DNA from: Haloarcula salinisoli
GTDB taxonomy: Archaea > Halobacteriota > Halobacteria > Halobacteriales > Haloarculaceae
Length of the DNA stretch: 64,000 nucleotides
Assembly (NCBI RefSeq): GCF_019599405.1
Contig: NZ_RKLQ01000007.1
Coordinates: 1 to 64,000 of the forward strand
Reading direction: 5' to 3'
The notes below the pieces were generated by a model, which was not told the origin of the DNA, did not search any database, and worked only from the letters and a program-made list of their open reading frames with translations. Numbering within the stretch: position 1 is the stretch's first letter; every line of letters begins with the position of its first letter. A program made the position numbers and the translations under genes. Shown here piece after piece: positions 16,094 to 24,867 of the stretch.

Positions 16094-17086
16094 ATGAGTA
16101 CAAGCAGTGTCAGCGAGTGGATTACCGAGCAACGTGAGCAGCGCACCCTCCAGGACTGGATTCAAGACCTCGGCCCGTTCGTCATGCTGTTTGGCCTGAT
16201 GGCCATCTTCAGCCTGACGACGGAGACCTTCCTCACTGAGGGGAACCTGCTAGACAACGTCGCGAAAAACGCCGTGACCCTGCTGCTAATCGCGCTTGCA
16301 GGGACCTTCCCCATCCTCCAGCAGAGTATCGACCTCTCGGTCGAGTCCGTCGTCCTACTGACCGGCGTCGTCACCGTCGTCCTCATCGCCGAGTACAACC
16401 TCGGGTTGCTGGCGATTCCGATCGCCATCGGCGTCGGGATGCTCGCGGGCCTGTTCAACGGCCTGGTGTTCACGAAGCTCAAGGTCCCATCCTTCCTCGT
16501 CACGCTGGGGACGCTATCAGTGATGGCCGGGGTCGGAAAAATCATCACCGGTGGGTCGACGATCACCTTCCGGAACGATTCTATCCGGTCCATCGCTACC
16601 GGGAACGTCCTCGGTATCCCCAACCTCGTGCTCTGGGGCCTGCTGATTTACGTCGCCTGCATCGTCCTGGCCTTCCGCACGAAGTTCGGGCGGTACTGCT
16701 TCGCGCTGGGTGAGAACGAACGTGTCGTCGAACTCGCGGGCGCGAAGGTCGACCGGTACAAGATATATCCGTTCGTGCTGTCGGGACTGCTCTGTGGTAT
16801 CGCGGGCGTCTTGCTGACGCTCCGGATCTCCTCGGCCTCACCCAACATCGGGAGCGGGAACCTGCTGCCGAGTATCGCCGCTATCGTCATGGGCGGGACG
16901 GCACTGACCGGCGGGGTCGGTGGTCCACACCGGACCATCCTCGGCGTGCTCGTCATCGCGGTGCTGAACAACGGGATGAACCTGCTCGCCGTCGACTCCT
17001 TCGTCCAGGAGATCATCCTCGGACTGGTGGTGGTCGCGGCTGTCGCGCTGTCTATCGACCGCGACAAGATAGACGTCGTGAAGTAA
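16094..17086 (+). CDS. Ribose-type ABC transporter permease
   Basis: 330 residues with 8-10 hydrophobic helices. It has BPD_transp_2-type motifs: GTFPILQQSIDLSVESVVLLTG near the N-terminus, and near residue 215 FALGENERVVELAGAKVDRYK, the cytoplasmic EAA-like loop that contacts the ATPase. ATG 16094 is chosen since the longer frame runs back inside the ATPase gene. It completes a three-gene importer with the lipoprotein and double ATPase, with no second permease, as is usual for CUT2 systems. Confidence 0.92.
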   Translation: MSTSSVSEWITEQREQRTLQDWIQDLGPFVMLFGLMAIFSLTTETFLTEGNLLDNVAKNAVTLLLIALAGTFPILQQSIDLSVESVVLLTGVVTVVLIAEYNLGLLAIPIAIGVGMLAGLFNGLVFTKLKVPSFLVTLGTLSVMAGVGKIITGGSTITFRNDSIRSIATGNVLGIPNLVLWGLLIYVACIVLAFRTKFGRYCFALGENERVVELAGAKVDRYKIYPFVLSGLLCGIAGVLLTLRISSASPNIGSGNLLPSIAAIVMGGTALTGGVGGPHRTILGVLVIAVLNNGMNLLAVDSFVQEIILGLVVVAAVALSIDRDKIDVVK

Positions 17087-17215
17087 GCCGGTTCCCTGCC
17101 TCCGGTCGCTCTTTCTGTGGCGCCGTACGGTTCGTTTAATCCCCGGCTGTAGCGGACTCGACACGCGGAGACGTCACTGGCGTGGTCGATAGCAGTGGTC
17201 AAAAATGTGCGCTGC

Positions 17216-17971
17216 TCAGACGGTGAAGCCGCCGTCGAGAACGAGGTTGTGGCCCGTGACGAACGAGGCGTCGTCGCTGGCCAGGAACAGGACGCCGTCG
17301 GCGACCTCTTCGGGTTGCCCGGCCCGCCCCAGTGGTGTCTCTTCGAGGAGGCCGTCGATGGTGTCGCCGTCCTCGACCGTCATCGCGGTCTCGATGACAC
17401 CGGGGTTGATCGCGTTGACACGGATTCCGTTCTCACCGTGTTCGAGCGCGAGTTGGCGCGTGAGGTTCGTCACGCCGCCCTTCGAAGTGCAGTACAGCGA
17501 CGAGTTGTCGATAGCTCGGAGCCCCGCGATGGAGGACATGTTGACGATGGCCCCGCCGTCGTCTTGGTCGGCCATGACGTCGAGCGCGGCCTGACAGCCG
17601 AAGTAGACGCCCCGAAGGTTGATGTCCATGAGCATGTCGTAGTCGTCGGGCTCGGCGTCCAGAATCGGCATCTGTCGGTCGATACCGGCGTTGTTGACCA
17701 TCACGTCCAGCGAGCCGAAGGCGTCGACGTGTGCCTCGACGGCGGCACGGATGTCGTCGGGGTCGCTGACGTCACACTCGACGAACTGGACCGCCTGGCC
17801 CATCTCCGCGATGATCTCGTGGGTCGGGTCGCCGCCCATCCGTGGCTCTTCCTGGATGTCACTGACGGTGACACTGGCGCCTTCCTCGGCGAACTTGCGG
17901 GCGATTGCGCGCCCGTTTCCCGACGCGGCACCCGTCACTAGAACTGACTGACCGTCGAATCGTGCTGACAT
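17216..17971 (-). CDS. SDR-family oxidoreductase
   Basis: 251 residues starting at ATG 17971. It has the cofactor motif TGAASGNG (~12-19), VNNAGID (~91-97), catalytic Ser in MSSIAG and YCTSK (~157-161), and the C-terminal GHNLVLDGGFTV typical of the glucose/3-oxoacyl-reductase branch. It is convergent with the importer and divergent from the aldehyde dehydrogenase. With that neighbour it could form an alcohol-to-aldehyde-to-acid pair; this is inference. Confidence 0.9.
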   Translation of the reverse strand: MSARFDGQSVLVTGAASGNGRAIARKFAEEGASVTVSDIQEEPRMGGDPTHEIIAEMGQAVQFVECDVSDPDDIRAAVEAHVDAFGSLDVMVNNAGIDRQMPILDAEPDDYDMLMDINLRGVYFGCQAALDVMADQDDGGAIVNMSSIAGLRAIDNSSLYCTSKGGVTNLTRQLALEHGENGIRVNAINPGVIETAMTVEDGDTIDGLLEETPLGRAGQPEEVADGVLFLASDDASFVTGHNLVLDGGFTV

Positions 17972-18162
17972 ATTCCGTCTCTGGATTTCCTTGCGGCCCG
18001 AATAAACATTTATGATGAATACTGACAGTTGGTCGGCAATCGAACCCGCTCTGGAGGGTGGATTGATGTTCGAATCCCCTGTTGTGTCGGGCAAGCGGCC
18101 CGACCTGTAGCCCTCGGCCGACACAAAGAATTATGCACGTTCGGGGGAGTGATGTAGATAGA

Positions 18163-19620
18163 ATGCAGACCGACCAGCAGACAGCAATCGCCGACCAGTA
18201 CGGCGTGCTGATAGACGGGCGCGAACGGGACGCCTCTTCGGGCGAGACCATCGACGTCTTCGACCCGGCGACCGGCGACCGGCTCACAAGCGTCGCGGCC
18301 GCCACGGAGAGCGACGTGAACGAGGCGGTCGACGTGGCTCAGGAGGGGTTCGAGACCTGGCGTGGCTACACCCCGGCAAAGCGGTGTCGGATACTCAACG
18401 ACGTGGCCCGGGCAATCCGCGAGGAGAAAGAGCGCTTCGCCCGCATCGAGACGCTGGAGAACGGGAAACCCATCTCCGAGGCAATCGGTCAGATAGAGCG
18501 CTGTGCCCGCCACTTCGAGTACTACGGCGGCCTCGCCGACAAGGTGGAGGGTGAGAGCATCCCGCTCGACGACGACCACGTGGACTACACGATTCGGGAG
18601 CCGCTGGGCGTCACCGGCCACATCGTCCCGTGGAACGTCCCAGCCTATCTCTTCGCGCGCAGCGTCGCCCCGGCACTCGCCGCCGGGAACGCGGCCGTCG
18701 TCAAGCCGGCCGAGGAGACACCCATCGGCGCGCTCGAACTCACCAAGCTACTGCACGGGAACGGCGTGCCCGAGGCAGCCGTCAACGTCGTGCCCGGCGA
18801 GGGCGAGCCCGCCGGCGCGACGCTCTCGGGCCACCCCGACATCGGGACAATCACCTTCACCGGGTCGACCGTCACGGGGCGTGCGGTGGGGAAAGCGGCC
18901 ATCGACAACCTGACCGAACCGCATCTGGAACTCGGCGGCAAGAGCCCGCTGGTCGTCTACGAGGACGGCGACCTCGACGTCGCCGTCGAGGAGACTATCA
19001 AGGGCATCTTCGCGACGAACACCGGACAGGTCTGTTCGGCCTCCTCGCGCGTCGTCGTCCACGAGGACGTGAGCGACGCCTACGTCGACAAACTCGTAGC
19101 CGCCGTCGAGGACCTCACCATCGGCCCCGGCGTCGACGACTACGACGTCGGACCGCTCGCCTCGGCCTCCCACATGGAGAAGGTCGCCGACTACTTCGAC
19201 ATCGGTCGCGCGGAACTGGGCGACCCGGTGACCGGCGGCAACGTCCTGGACCGCGACGGCTACTACGTCGAACCGACGGTGTTCGTGGACGTCCCACAGG
19301 ACGCCCGGATTTGCCAGGAGGAGGTCTTCGGGCCGGTGCTGACCGTGAGCACGTTCGCCGACGAGGCCGAGGCCATCGGGCGAGCCAACGACGTTGACTA
19401 CGGACTGGTCGCGGGCGTCATCACCACCGACATGGGGCGGGCCCACCGGTTTGCCCGGGACGTCGACGCCGGCCAGATATACGTCAACGAGTGGTTCGCC
19501 GGCGGCAACGAGACGCCCTTCGGCGGCTTCAAGGACAGCGGCGTCGGCCGTGAGAACGGCACCCAGGCCATCCACAACTACACGCAGATCAAGAACGTCT
19601 GTCTCGACATCTCGAACTGA
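18163..19620 (+). CDS. NAD(P)-dependent aldehyde dehydrogenase
   Basis: 485 residues, the usual ALDH length. Cofactor-domain motifs are VPWNVPAYLFARSVAPALAA, KPAEETP and FTGSTVTGRAVG. The catalytic Glu is in LELGGKSP (~256) and the nucleophilic Cys in TGQVCSASS (~291). The C-terminal EVFGPVLTV and PFGGFKDSGVGRENG are intact. It oxidises an aldehyde to a carboxylate (or CoA ester, less likely). ATG 18163 is used; the frame upstream is GC-poor and unlike the protein. It is transcribed toward the amidohydrolase gene. Confidence 0.93.
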   Translation: MQTDQQTAIADQYGVLIDGRERDASSGETIDVFDPATGDRLTSVAAATESDVNEAVDVAQEGFETWRGYTPAKRCRILNDVARAIREEKERFARIETLENGKPISEAIGQIERCARHFEYYGGLADKVEGESIPLDDDHVDYTIREPLGVTGHIVPWNVPAYLFARSVAPALAAGNAAVVKPAEETPIGALELTKLLHGNGVPEAAVNVVPGEGEPAGATLSGHPDIGTITFTGSTVTGRAVGKAAIDNLTEPHLELGGKSPLVVYEDGDLDVAVEETIKGIFATNTGQVCSASSRVVVHEDVSDAYVDKLVAAVEDLTIGPGVDDYDVGPLASASHMEKVADYFDIGRAELGDPVTGGNVLDRDGYYVEPTVFVDVPQDARICQEEVFGPVLTVSTFADEAEAIGRANDVDYGLVAGVITTDMGRAHRFARDVDAGQIYVNEWFAGGNETPFGGFKDSGVGRENGTQAIHNYTQIKNVCLDISN

Positions 19621-19709
19621 TAGCGCCGGCCGGCGGCAGTCACCGGGGACGACGAACCCCCCTGTATATTCCGAACGTTTAATAGCCATAGATTTGAAGA
19701 ATAACCTGT

Positions 19710-20819
19710 ATGCTAGAGAACGGCGAGCTGGTTGTAGACGCAGTGTCACACTGCTTCAACCACGCAGACGACAATCACCTCCACCCGCACGCCCAGCGGT
19801 GGGACGACGAGACGTACGAACTCGGCGAGCAGTTGATGCCCGAAGAGTACGTGTTTCCGGAAGAGATATTCTACCGGGACCACCAGCCCGAAGAGCTCGA
19901 ACGGCTGCTCTTCCTGGAGAGCCAGATCGACTACTCGGTGTATCACTCGCTCCCGCTCGATGACTACTTCAAAGACGGCTACGTCTCCCGTGAGAAAGGG
20001 TTCGAGCTGCGCGACCGCAACCCCAACCGGATGGGGATGATCGTGGACATCAATCCGCTCGAAGACGACGCCGTCGAGCAGGTCGAGTACTACGCGAAGA
20101 AGAAGGACGTCGACGGCATCAAGCTGTACCCGTCGCGCTACCAGAACGGCCGCGACCTCTCGTTGCAGCTGAACGAGGATACGGTCCGGCCGGTCCTGGA
20201 GAAGGCCGCGGACCTCGACATCGGGACCGTCGGCATCCACAAGTTCATCCCGTTCGCGACGGCGCCGACCAAGTACTTCCGTATCGACGACGTCGAGGAA
20301 GCGGCGCTTGCCTTCCCCGAACTCAACTTCGAGGTCATCCACGCCGGCTTCTCGTTCCTCGAGGAGACCGTCTTCGCGATGGCCAGTCACGACAACGTCT
20401 ACGCGAACATCGAGAACACGGCCCACATGGCCTGCAGTCGGCCCAAGAAGTTCGCCCGCAGCCTCGGCGAGATGCTGTACTGGGCCGGTCCTGACCGCAT
20501 CGTCTTCTCCAGTGGCGCGACGGCGCTGCACCCCCAGCCACCCATCGACGCCATCTGGGACTTCGAGATGCCCGAAGACCTTCGGGCCGGCGAGGACTAC
20601 CCCGAAGTCACCCAGGAAGACAAGGAGAAGATACTGGGCAAGAACAAGCTCCGCCTGATGGGCAAGGACCCAGAACAGGTCAAGAAAGACATCGAGGGCG
20701 ACAAGTGGGACCAGAAGATCCAGGAGCTGAAAGAGCGCGGTGAGTATCCCGCGGCGCCGTGGTCGACCTACGAGGAGCCGACCGAGGGGGCCTCGAAGGA
20801 GCGTGTGAAGTACGTATGA
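19710..20819 (+). CDS. Amidohydrolase-family metal-dependent hydrolase or decarboxylase
   Basis: 369 residues of amidohydrolase_2 (ACMSD-like) type. The expected N-terminal HxH is altered to VDAVSHCFNHAD. The barrel continues with DGIKLYPSRYQ, TVGIHKF, FEVIHAGFSFLEE and the C-terminal IVFSSGATALHPQPP, where an Asp ligand is common. Members decarboxylate or hydrolyse cyclic and aromatic acids. The altered first motif leaves metal binding uncertain. Its stop overlaps the DUF59 gene start (ATGA), so the two are translated together; the pairing hints at an Fe-S or metal-maturation need. Confidence 0.8.
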   Translation: MLENGELVVDAVSHCFNHADDNHLHPHAQRWDDETYELGEQLMPEEYVFPEEIFYRDHQPEELERLLFLESQIDYSVYHSLPLDDYFKDGYVSREKGFELRDRNPNRMGMIVDINPLEDDAVEQVEYYAKKKDVDGIKLYPSRYQNGRDLSLQLNEDTVRPVLEKAADLDIGTVGIHKFIPFATAPTKYFRIDDVEEAALAFPELNFEVIHAGFSFLEETVFAMASHDNVYANIENTAHMACSRPKKFARSLGEMLYWAGPDRIVFSSGATALHPQPPIDAIWDFEMPEDLRAGEDYPEVTQEDKEKILGKNKLRLMGKDPEQVKKDIEGDKWDQKIQELKERGEYPAAPWSTYEEPTEGASKERVKYV

Positions 20820-21241
20820 GCACCGAAGCCACCGACCACGTCCTGCCGACCACGGAGTTCCAGAACGAGGTCAAAACCGAGGTGAAGGCCGAACTCGAAG
20901 CGGTGCTCGACCCCTGCAGCTGTATGAGCGAGCATCCCGTCAGCATCGTCGACCTCGGGCTCGTCGACGACATCGAGTGGGACGAGGCCTCGAAGACGGT
21001 CACCGTCCACCTCCTGTTGACCTCCCAGCGGTGCACCTACTTCCTCGACATCGACGACGAGATCTGCGAGCGCGTGGGCGAACTGCCCGCCGTCTCCGAC
21101 GTCGAGGTCCACCAGGTGACCAGCGGGGAGATATGGACCGCCGACCGGATGGCCGAGGACGAACGCCAGGCCCGACGCGAGCGCTTCGAGCGACGCATCG
21201 AGGAGGCCGATATCACACCCTACGCAGAACGGTCTGAGTGA
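20816..21241 (+). CDS. MIP18/DUF59-family metal-sulfur cluster assembly protein
   Basis: 141 residues. The central domain SIVDLGLVDDIEWDEASKTV is the hallmark of the MIP18 (PaaD/SufT) family, which helps deliver Fe-S clusters to client enzymes. An extra CSC motif (~34-36) and a Cys in SQRCTYF could bind metal. The C-terminus adds a charged helix (AEDERQARRERFERRIEEAD). It overlaps the amidohydrolase by four bases and is followed 5 bp later by uspA-like; the amidohydrolase is the likely client, which is inference. Confidence 0.85.
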   Translation: MSTEATDHVLPTTEFQNEVKTEVKAELEAVLDPCSCMSEHPVSIVDLGLVDDIEWDEASKTVTVHLLLTSQRCTYFLDIDDEICERVGELPAVSDVEVHQVTSGEIWTADRMAEDERQARRERFERRIEEADITPYAERSE

Positions 21242-21246
21242 TACGT

Positions 21247-21672
21247 ATGCCACGACGGATACTGATTCCAGTCGACGGGTCGCCACAGGCGAGCGCGGCA
21301 CTCGCCCACGCCAGCGAGGTCCATTCCGAAGACGAACTCGTCTTGCTGCACGTCATCGAGTACAGCGAGTCGATCACGGACCCGGAACGAGGCGGGCGGA
21401 AACAGGCCGAAGGCTGGTACGCCAAGGCCCAGAAGGACGCCGAGGCGCTCTTCGAGGAGCTCCTTGCGGATATCGACCGCGACGGCGACATCACGACCGT
21501 TATCGTCGACGGGTCACCGTCCGGCGAGATAATCGACTACCTCGACGACCACGACATCGACCAGGTCGTCGTCGGCGGCCGCAGGCGCTCACCGACGGGG
21601 AAGGCCATCTTCGGGTCGACCGCACAGGAGGTCACGCTGAGCGCGGACTGCCCAGTGACAATCGTGCACTGA
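21247..21672 (+). CDS. Universal stress protein (UspA family)
   Basis: 141 residues, one Usp domain. It begins RILIPVDGSPQASAAL. It has LLHVIEY at strand 2 and the ATP-binding signature VVVGGRRRSPTGKAIFGSTAQEV (spread over ~110-132), where Gly-x2-Gly and Gly-Ser/Thr contact nucleotide. It is last in the amidohydrolase-DUF59-usp unit (5-bp gap). It probably binds ATP or AMP and adjusts the pathway to energy or stress status; its role is only generic. Confidence 0.92.
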   Translation: MPRRILIPVDGSPQASAALAHASEVHSEDELVLLHVIEYSESITDPERGGRKQAEGWYAKAQKDAEALFEELLADIDRDGDITTVIVDGSPSGEIIDYLDDHDIDQVVVGGRRRSPTGKAIFGSTAQEVTLSADCPVTIVH

Positions 21673-21807
21673 GGGCACCATCCCACCAAATCAGACCCCA
21701 GCCACTACCTGCCCGGACTGGCGTCGGCCGGACTACGGGCACTCATTCTTCGTTTTGGCCGTGCCGAGAAGAGACCGACCAGCAGCGACGCGACCCCCCG
21801 TAGCCGA

Positions 21808-23847
21808 CTACCGCGCGGCGTCGATGGCGTCGAGCGCGCCCGGGTTCTCGACGCTGGAGAGGTCACCGATGTCCTCGCCGGTGTGGCGGGCCTGGATGGC
21901 GCGGCGGACGATCTTCCCGGACTGGGTGACCGGGAACTCGTCGACGAAGCGGACCTCGCGCGGGCGGAACGGTTTCCCGAGTTCCTCGCCGACCAGTTCC
22001 CGCACCTCGCCGCGCAGGTCGTCGCTCTCTTCGACGCCGTCCTCGGTGACGACGTAGAGCGCGACTGCCGTCCCGGTGGTGTCGTCGGGGACGCCCACGG
22101 CGGCGGCCTGATTGATGCCGTCGTGGTCCATGGCTGCCCCTTCCACCTCCGCGGGGCCGACCTTCCGCCCGGCGATGTTCAGCGCGTCGTCGGCCCGGCC
22201 GTGCAGGAACCAGAACCCGTCTGCGTCCTTCTGGGCCCAGTCACCGTGGTCCCAGACGTCGTCCCACGTCGACCAGTACTCCTCGACGTAGCGCTCGTCA
22301 CCGCTCCAGAGCGACCGCGTCATCGACGGACAGGAGTCCCGTGCCACGAGATAGCCGCGTTCGTTGGTGTCGGCGATGGAGTCGCCGTCGCCGTCGACGA
22401 TGTCGATGTCCATGCCCAGCCCGGGCCCGCCGAGCGAGCAGGGTTTGAGCGGCTGGGTCGGCATCGGCATGAGGAAGCAGCCACAGATCTCGGTGCCGCC
22501 AGAAATGTTGATGATAGGACAGTCGCCCCCGCCCACCTGCTCGTAGAACCACTGCCAGCTCTCGGGGTCCCACGGCTCGCCGGTCGACCCGAGGATGCGA
22601 AGCGAGGAGAGGTCGTGCTCTTCGACCCAGTGGTCGCCCTGCTTTCGGAGCGCGCGAATCGCCGTCGGCGAGATGCCAAAGTGGGTGAGTCCGTGACGGT
22701 CTATCATCTCCCAGAACCGGTCGGGTTCCGGGTGGTCCGGCGCGCCCTCGTACATGAAGATGGTCCCACCGAACGTGTGGTTGCCGATGAGCGTCCACGG
22801 GCCCATCATCCAGCCGATGTCGCTGACCCAGAAAAAGCGGTCGCCGGGTTTGACGTCGAAGCCGAAGTACAGCTCCTTCGCACACTGCAGTTGCACGCCG
22901 GCGTGCGTGTGGACGATCCCCTTTGGCTTGCCGGTCGTCCCCGAGGAGTACAGCAACATCGACGGGTCACTGGCGTCGAGTTCGACCGTCTCGAACTCGT
23001 CACGCTGTGTCTCGACAGCCTCGTCCCACGTCTCGTCGCGGCCTTCGGTCCAGGGCACGTCGGTTCCGGTGCGTTCGTAGACAACCGCCGACCTGACGTC
23101 GGTCGCGGCCTGGTCGATGGCCTCGTCGAGCGTGTCCTTGAGCGTGACCTCGCTGCCCCGGCGATAGAAGCCGTCGGCGGTGAAGACGACGCTGCTCTCG
23201 GAGTCCTCGAGTCGCGTCGCCGTCGCGTCGACGCCAAAGCCCGAGAAGACGGGGACTGCGATGGCACCCACCTTGAAACAGCCGTAGAGAATCGAGACGA
23301 CTTCCGGCACCATCGGCATGTACAGGGCGACGGTGTCGCCCTGCTCGATGCCGCGAGCGTCGAGTGCGTTGGCGACCTTGTTCGATTGCCGGTGGAGTTC
23401 GTGGTACGTGACGTCCCGCGTCGTCCCGTCCTCGCCTTCCCAGAGACAGGCCACCGAGTTCCGCCGGTCGCTGTCGACCGCTGCGTGCTTATCCAGGACG
23501 TTGTGGGCGAGGTTGATGCTGCCACCTGCGTACCAGTCGGTAAACTGCGGGCCGTCGTACTCGACCGTGGTCCCGTCGGCCCGCGTGACGCCACGCGTCT
23601 CGGTCTCCCGGACGGTGTCGTAGTCCTCGTAGAACTCGATGTCGAGGTAGTCGACGAGTTCGTCCCAGAACCAGTCGACGCCGCTCGCTTCGACGCCCTC
23701 GATGTCGGTCGTCGTGCGCTCGATGAGTTCGTCGTAGTCGTCTATATCGTGTGCCTGCATGAACGCCCAGACGTTGGTCGACTCGACGGCCGACTGGGTC
23801 GGTTCGTGGACTATCTCGTCTATGTCTGTAAGTGTCTCACTGGCCAT
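21808..23847 (-). CDS. Acyl-CoA synthetase (acetyl-CoA-synthetase-like, AMP-forming)
   Basis: 679 residues of the ANL superfamily. Adenylation motifs are YSSGTTGKPKG (~297-307), NISGGTEICG and the hinge/HGRADDALNIAG region. The C-terminal lid has the catalytic Lys in TQSGKIVRR (~650), so both half-reactions should work, unlike the ligases in the 46-57 kb cluster. The N-terminal ~100 residues resemble the ACS/acetoacetyl-CoA synthetase cap. It converts a carboxylic acid to its CoA ester, feeding the thiolase nearby; the acid is unknown. A long frame on the opposite strand is its shadow. Confidence 0.92.
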   Translation of the reverse strand: MASETLTDIDEIVHEPTQSAVESTNVWAFMQAHDIDDYDELIERTTTDIEGVEASGVDWFWDELVDYLDIEFYEDYDTVRETETRGVTRADGTTVEYDGPQFTDWYAGGSINLAHNVLDKHAAVDSDRRNSVACLWEGEDGTTRDVTYHELHRQSNKVANALDARGIEQGDTVALYMPMVPEVVSILYGCFKVGAIAVPVFSGFGVDATATRLEDSESSVVFTADGFYRRGSEVTLKDTLDEAIDQAATDVRSAVVYERTGTDVPWTEGRDETWDEAVETQRDEFETVELDASDPSMLLYSSGTTGKPKGIVHTHAGVQLQCAKELYFGFDVKPGDRFFWVSDIGWMMGPWTLIGNHTFGGTIFMYEGAPDHPEPDRFWEMIDRHGLTHFGISPTAIRALRKQGDHWVEEHDLSSLRILGSTGEPWDPESWQWFYEQVGGGDCPIINISGGTEICGCFLMPMPTQPLKPCSLGGPGLGMDIDIVDGDGDSIADTNERGYLVARDSCPSMTRSLWSGDERYVEEYWSTWDDVWDHGDWAQKDADGFWFLHGRADDALNIAGRKVGPAEVEGAAMDHDGINQAAAVGVPDDTTGTAVALYVVTEDGVEESDDLRGEVRELVGEELGKPFRPREVRFVDEFPVTQSGKIVRRAIQARHTGEDIGDLSSVENPGALDAIDAAR

Positions 23848-23909
23848 GGACCTACAGACACAGATGTGGACGGAGAGGCGCTTAATTCTTCTCCCCGGAG
23901 CGGCCCGAC

Positions 23910-24407
23910 CTACTCCAGCCCGGCCGCTTTGTAGGTCGCGGTGTGGTCGACGTAGAGCTCGTGGACGCGCTCGATTTCAGCCTGCTGGGCCTCGTCGAGC
24001 GGCTGTGTCGACGCCGGGACGCCGTAGGCCACGTGACCCGCGGGGACGGTCTGGTCCTCGGTGACGACACAGCCAGGGGCGACGATACTGCCCGACTCGA
24101 CGTGGGCCCCCTGCTGGAGCGTACTCGACATCCCGACGAGCGCGCCGTCCTCGACTGTCGCGTAGTCGATGACGACGTTGTGTCCCACGGTGACGCCGTC
24201 GCCCAGTGTCGCCCCGTGGAGCATCGAGAACTCCTGGACGTTCGTCTCGTCGCCGACGACGACCGCCTCGCGGTCGCCCCGGAGACAGACGAACGGCCAG
24301 CAACTCGACCGCTCGCCCACCCGGACGTCACCGACCAGATACGCCATCTCCGAGACGAACGCCGACTGTGCGACTGTCGGGCTCTCGCCCAGTACTTCGC
24401 GTTGCAT
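23910..24407 (-). CDS. Gamma-carbonic-anhydrase-like left-handed beta-helix protein
   Basis: 165 residues of hexapeptide repeats (VGDVRVG, VTVGHNVVIDYATVEDGALVG, ESGSIVAPGCVV) ending in a helix. It carries the LRGD turn and two of the expected zinc histidines (MLHGA and VGHN). The third, normally in an LHG-type repeat four residues after GHN, is replaced by Asp in VVIDY. It may therefore be a PaaY/CaiE-like thioesterase or a non-canonical carbonic anhydrase. It lies between the acyl-CoA synthetase and the DUF35/thiolase pair on the same strand, consistent with a CoA-ester role. Confidence 0.85.
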   Translation of the reverse strand: MQREVLGESPTVAQSAFVSEMAYLVGDVRVGERSSCWPFVCLRGDREAVVVGDETNVQEFSMLHGATLGDGVTVGHNVVIDYATVEDGALVGMSSTLQQGAHVESGSIVAPGCVVTEDQTVPAGHVAYGVPASTQPLDEAQQAEIERVHELYVDHTATYKAAGLE

Positions 24408-24477
24408 GGCTGGGACGGACGAAGCCGACGTACTTGAAGCTAGCTCCAGCGGCCCGGAGACAGCTCTGACTGAACGC

Positions 24478-24867
24478 CTATCGCGGCTCGAAGACGAGCG
24501 TGGGACGCTTGCGCTCGTCGGTCCGCTGGATGGCGAGGGTCACGTCCGTCCCGTGCTCGACAGCCTCAGGGTCCGTCTCCGCGACGACGCCCGTCAGACT
24601 GACCGGGCCGAAGTCGGCGATAGCGGTGACGTAGGGCGCGCTGTCCGCGAACGCCGACGTGGCGACGTGAACGACCGTCGCGGCCTGCACCCGGCCGGTC
24701 TCCGGAAGCGCTTCGACGGTCAGCGACTGGGCGCCACACTCGGGACAGACGCGACGGGGCGGCACCGACCCGTGGCCGTCGGGACAGGCGAGATAGAACG
24801 GGTCGCCCGTCTCGATGGCCCTGCAAAATTCGTCGTGGGTCCGCGATGCGGTCTCGCGCTCGCTCAT
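24478..24867 (-). CDS. DUF35 zinc-ribbon/OB-fold partner of thiolase
   Basis: 129 residues. An N-terminal helix is followed by a zinc ribbon in which CPDGHG is the first half and CPECG the second (~27 and ~41), then an OB fold. Such proteins (Pfam OB_aCoA_assoc) form complexes with thiolases and with acyl-CoA-binding proteins, channelling the CoA ester. The start ATG 24867 overlaps the thiolase stop by four bases, which supports a stoichiometric complex. The first Cys pair is incomplete (CPDGHG has one Cys and one His), a variation to check. Confidence 0.88.
   Translation of the reverse strand: MSERETASRTHDEFCRAIETGDPFYLACPDGHGSVPPRRVCPECGAQSLTVEALPETGRVQAATVVHVATSAFADSAPYVTAIADFGPVSLTGVVAETDPEAVEHGTDVTLAIQRTDERKRPTLVFEPR

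Noticed and set aside
18050-18120. tRNA-like TTCGAATCC before the aldehyde dehydrogenase gene
   Set aside because: The flanking bases do not pair as a T-stem and no other arm can be folded.
18748-19749. 333-codon minus-strand frame opposite the aldehyde dehydrogenase
   Set aside because: The opposite strand has complete ALDH motifs; this frame has no recognisable domain.
21883-23934. 683-codon plus-strand frame opposite the acyl-CoA synthetase
   Set aside because: It is the antisense of a well-matched ANL enzyme. Long antisense frames are expected at high GC, and its composition (Val/Arg/Asp rich, no motif) is that of a shadow.
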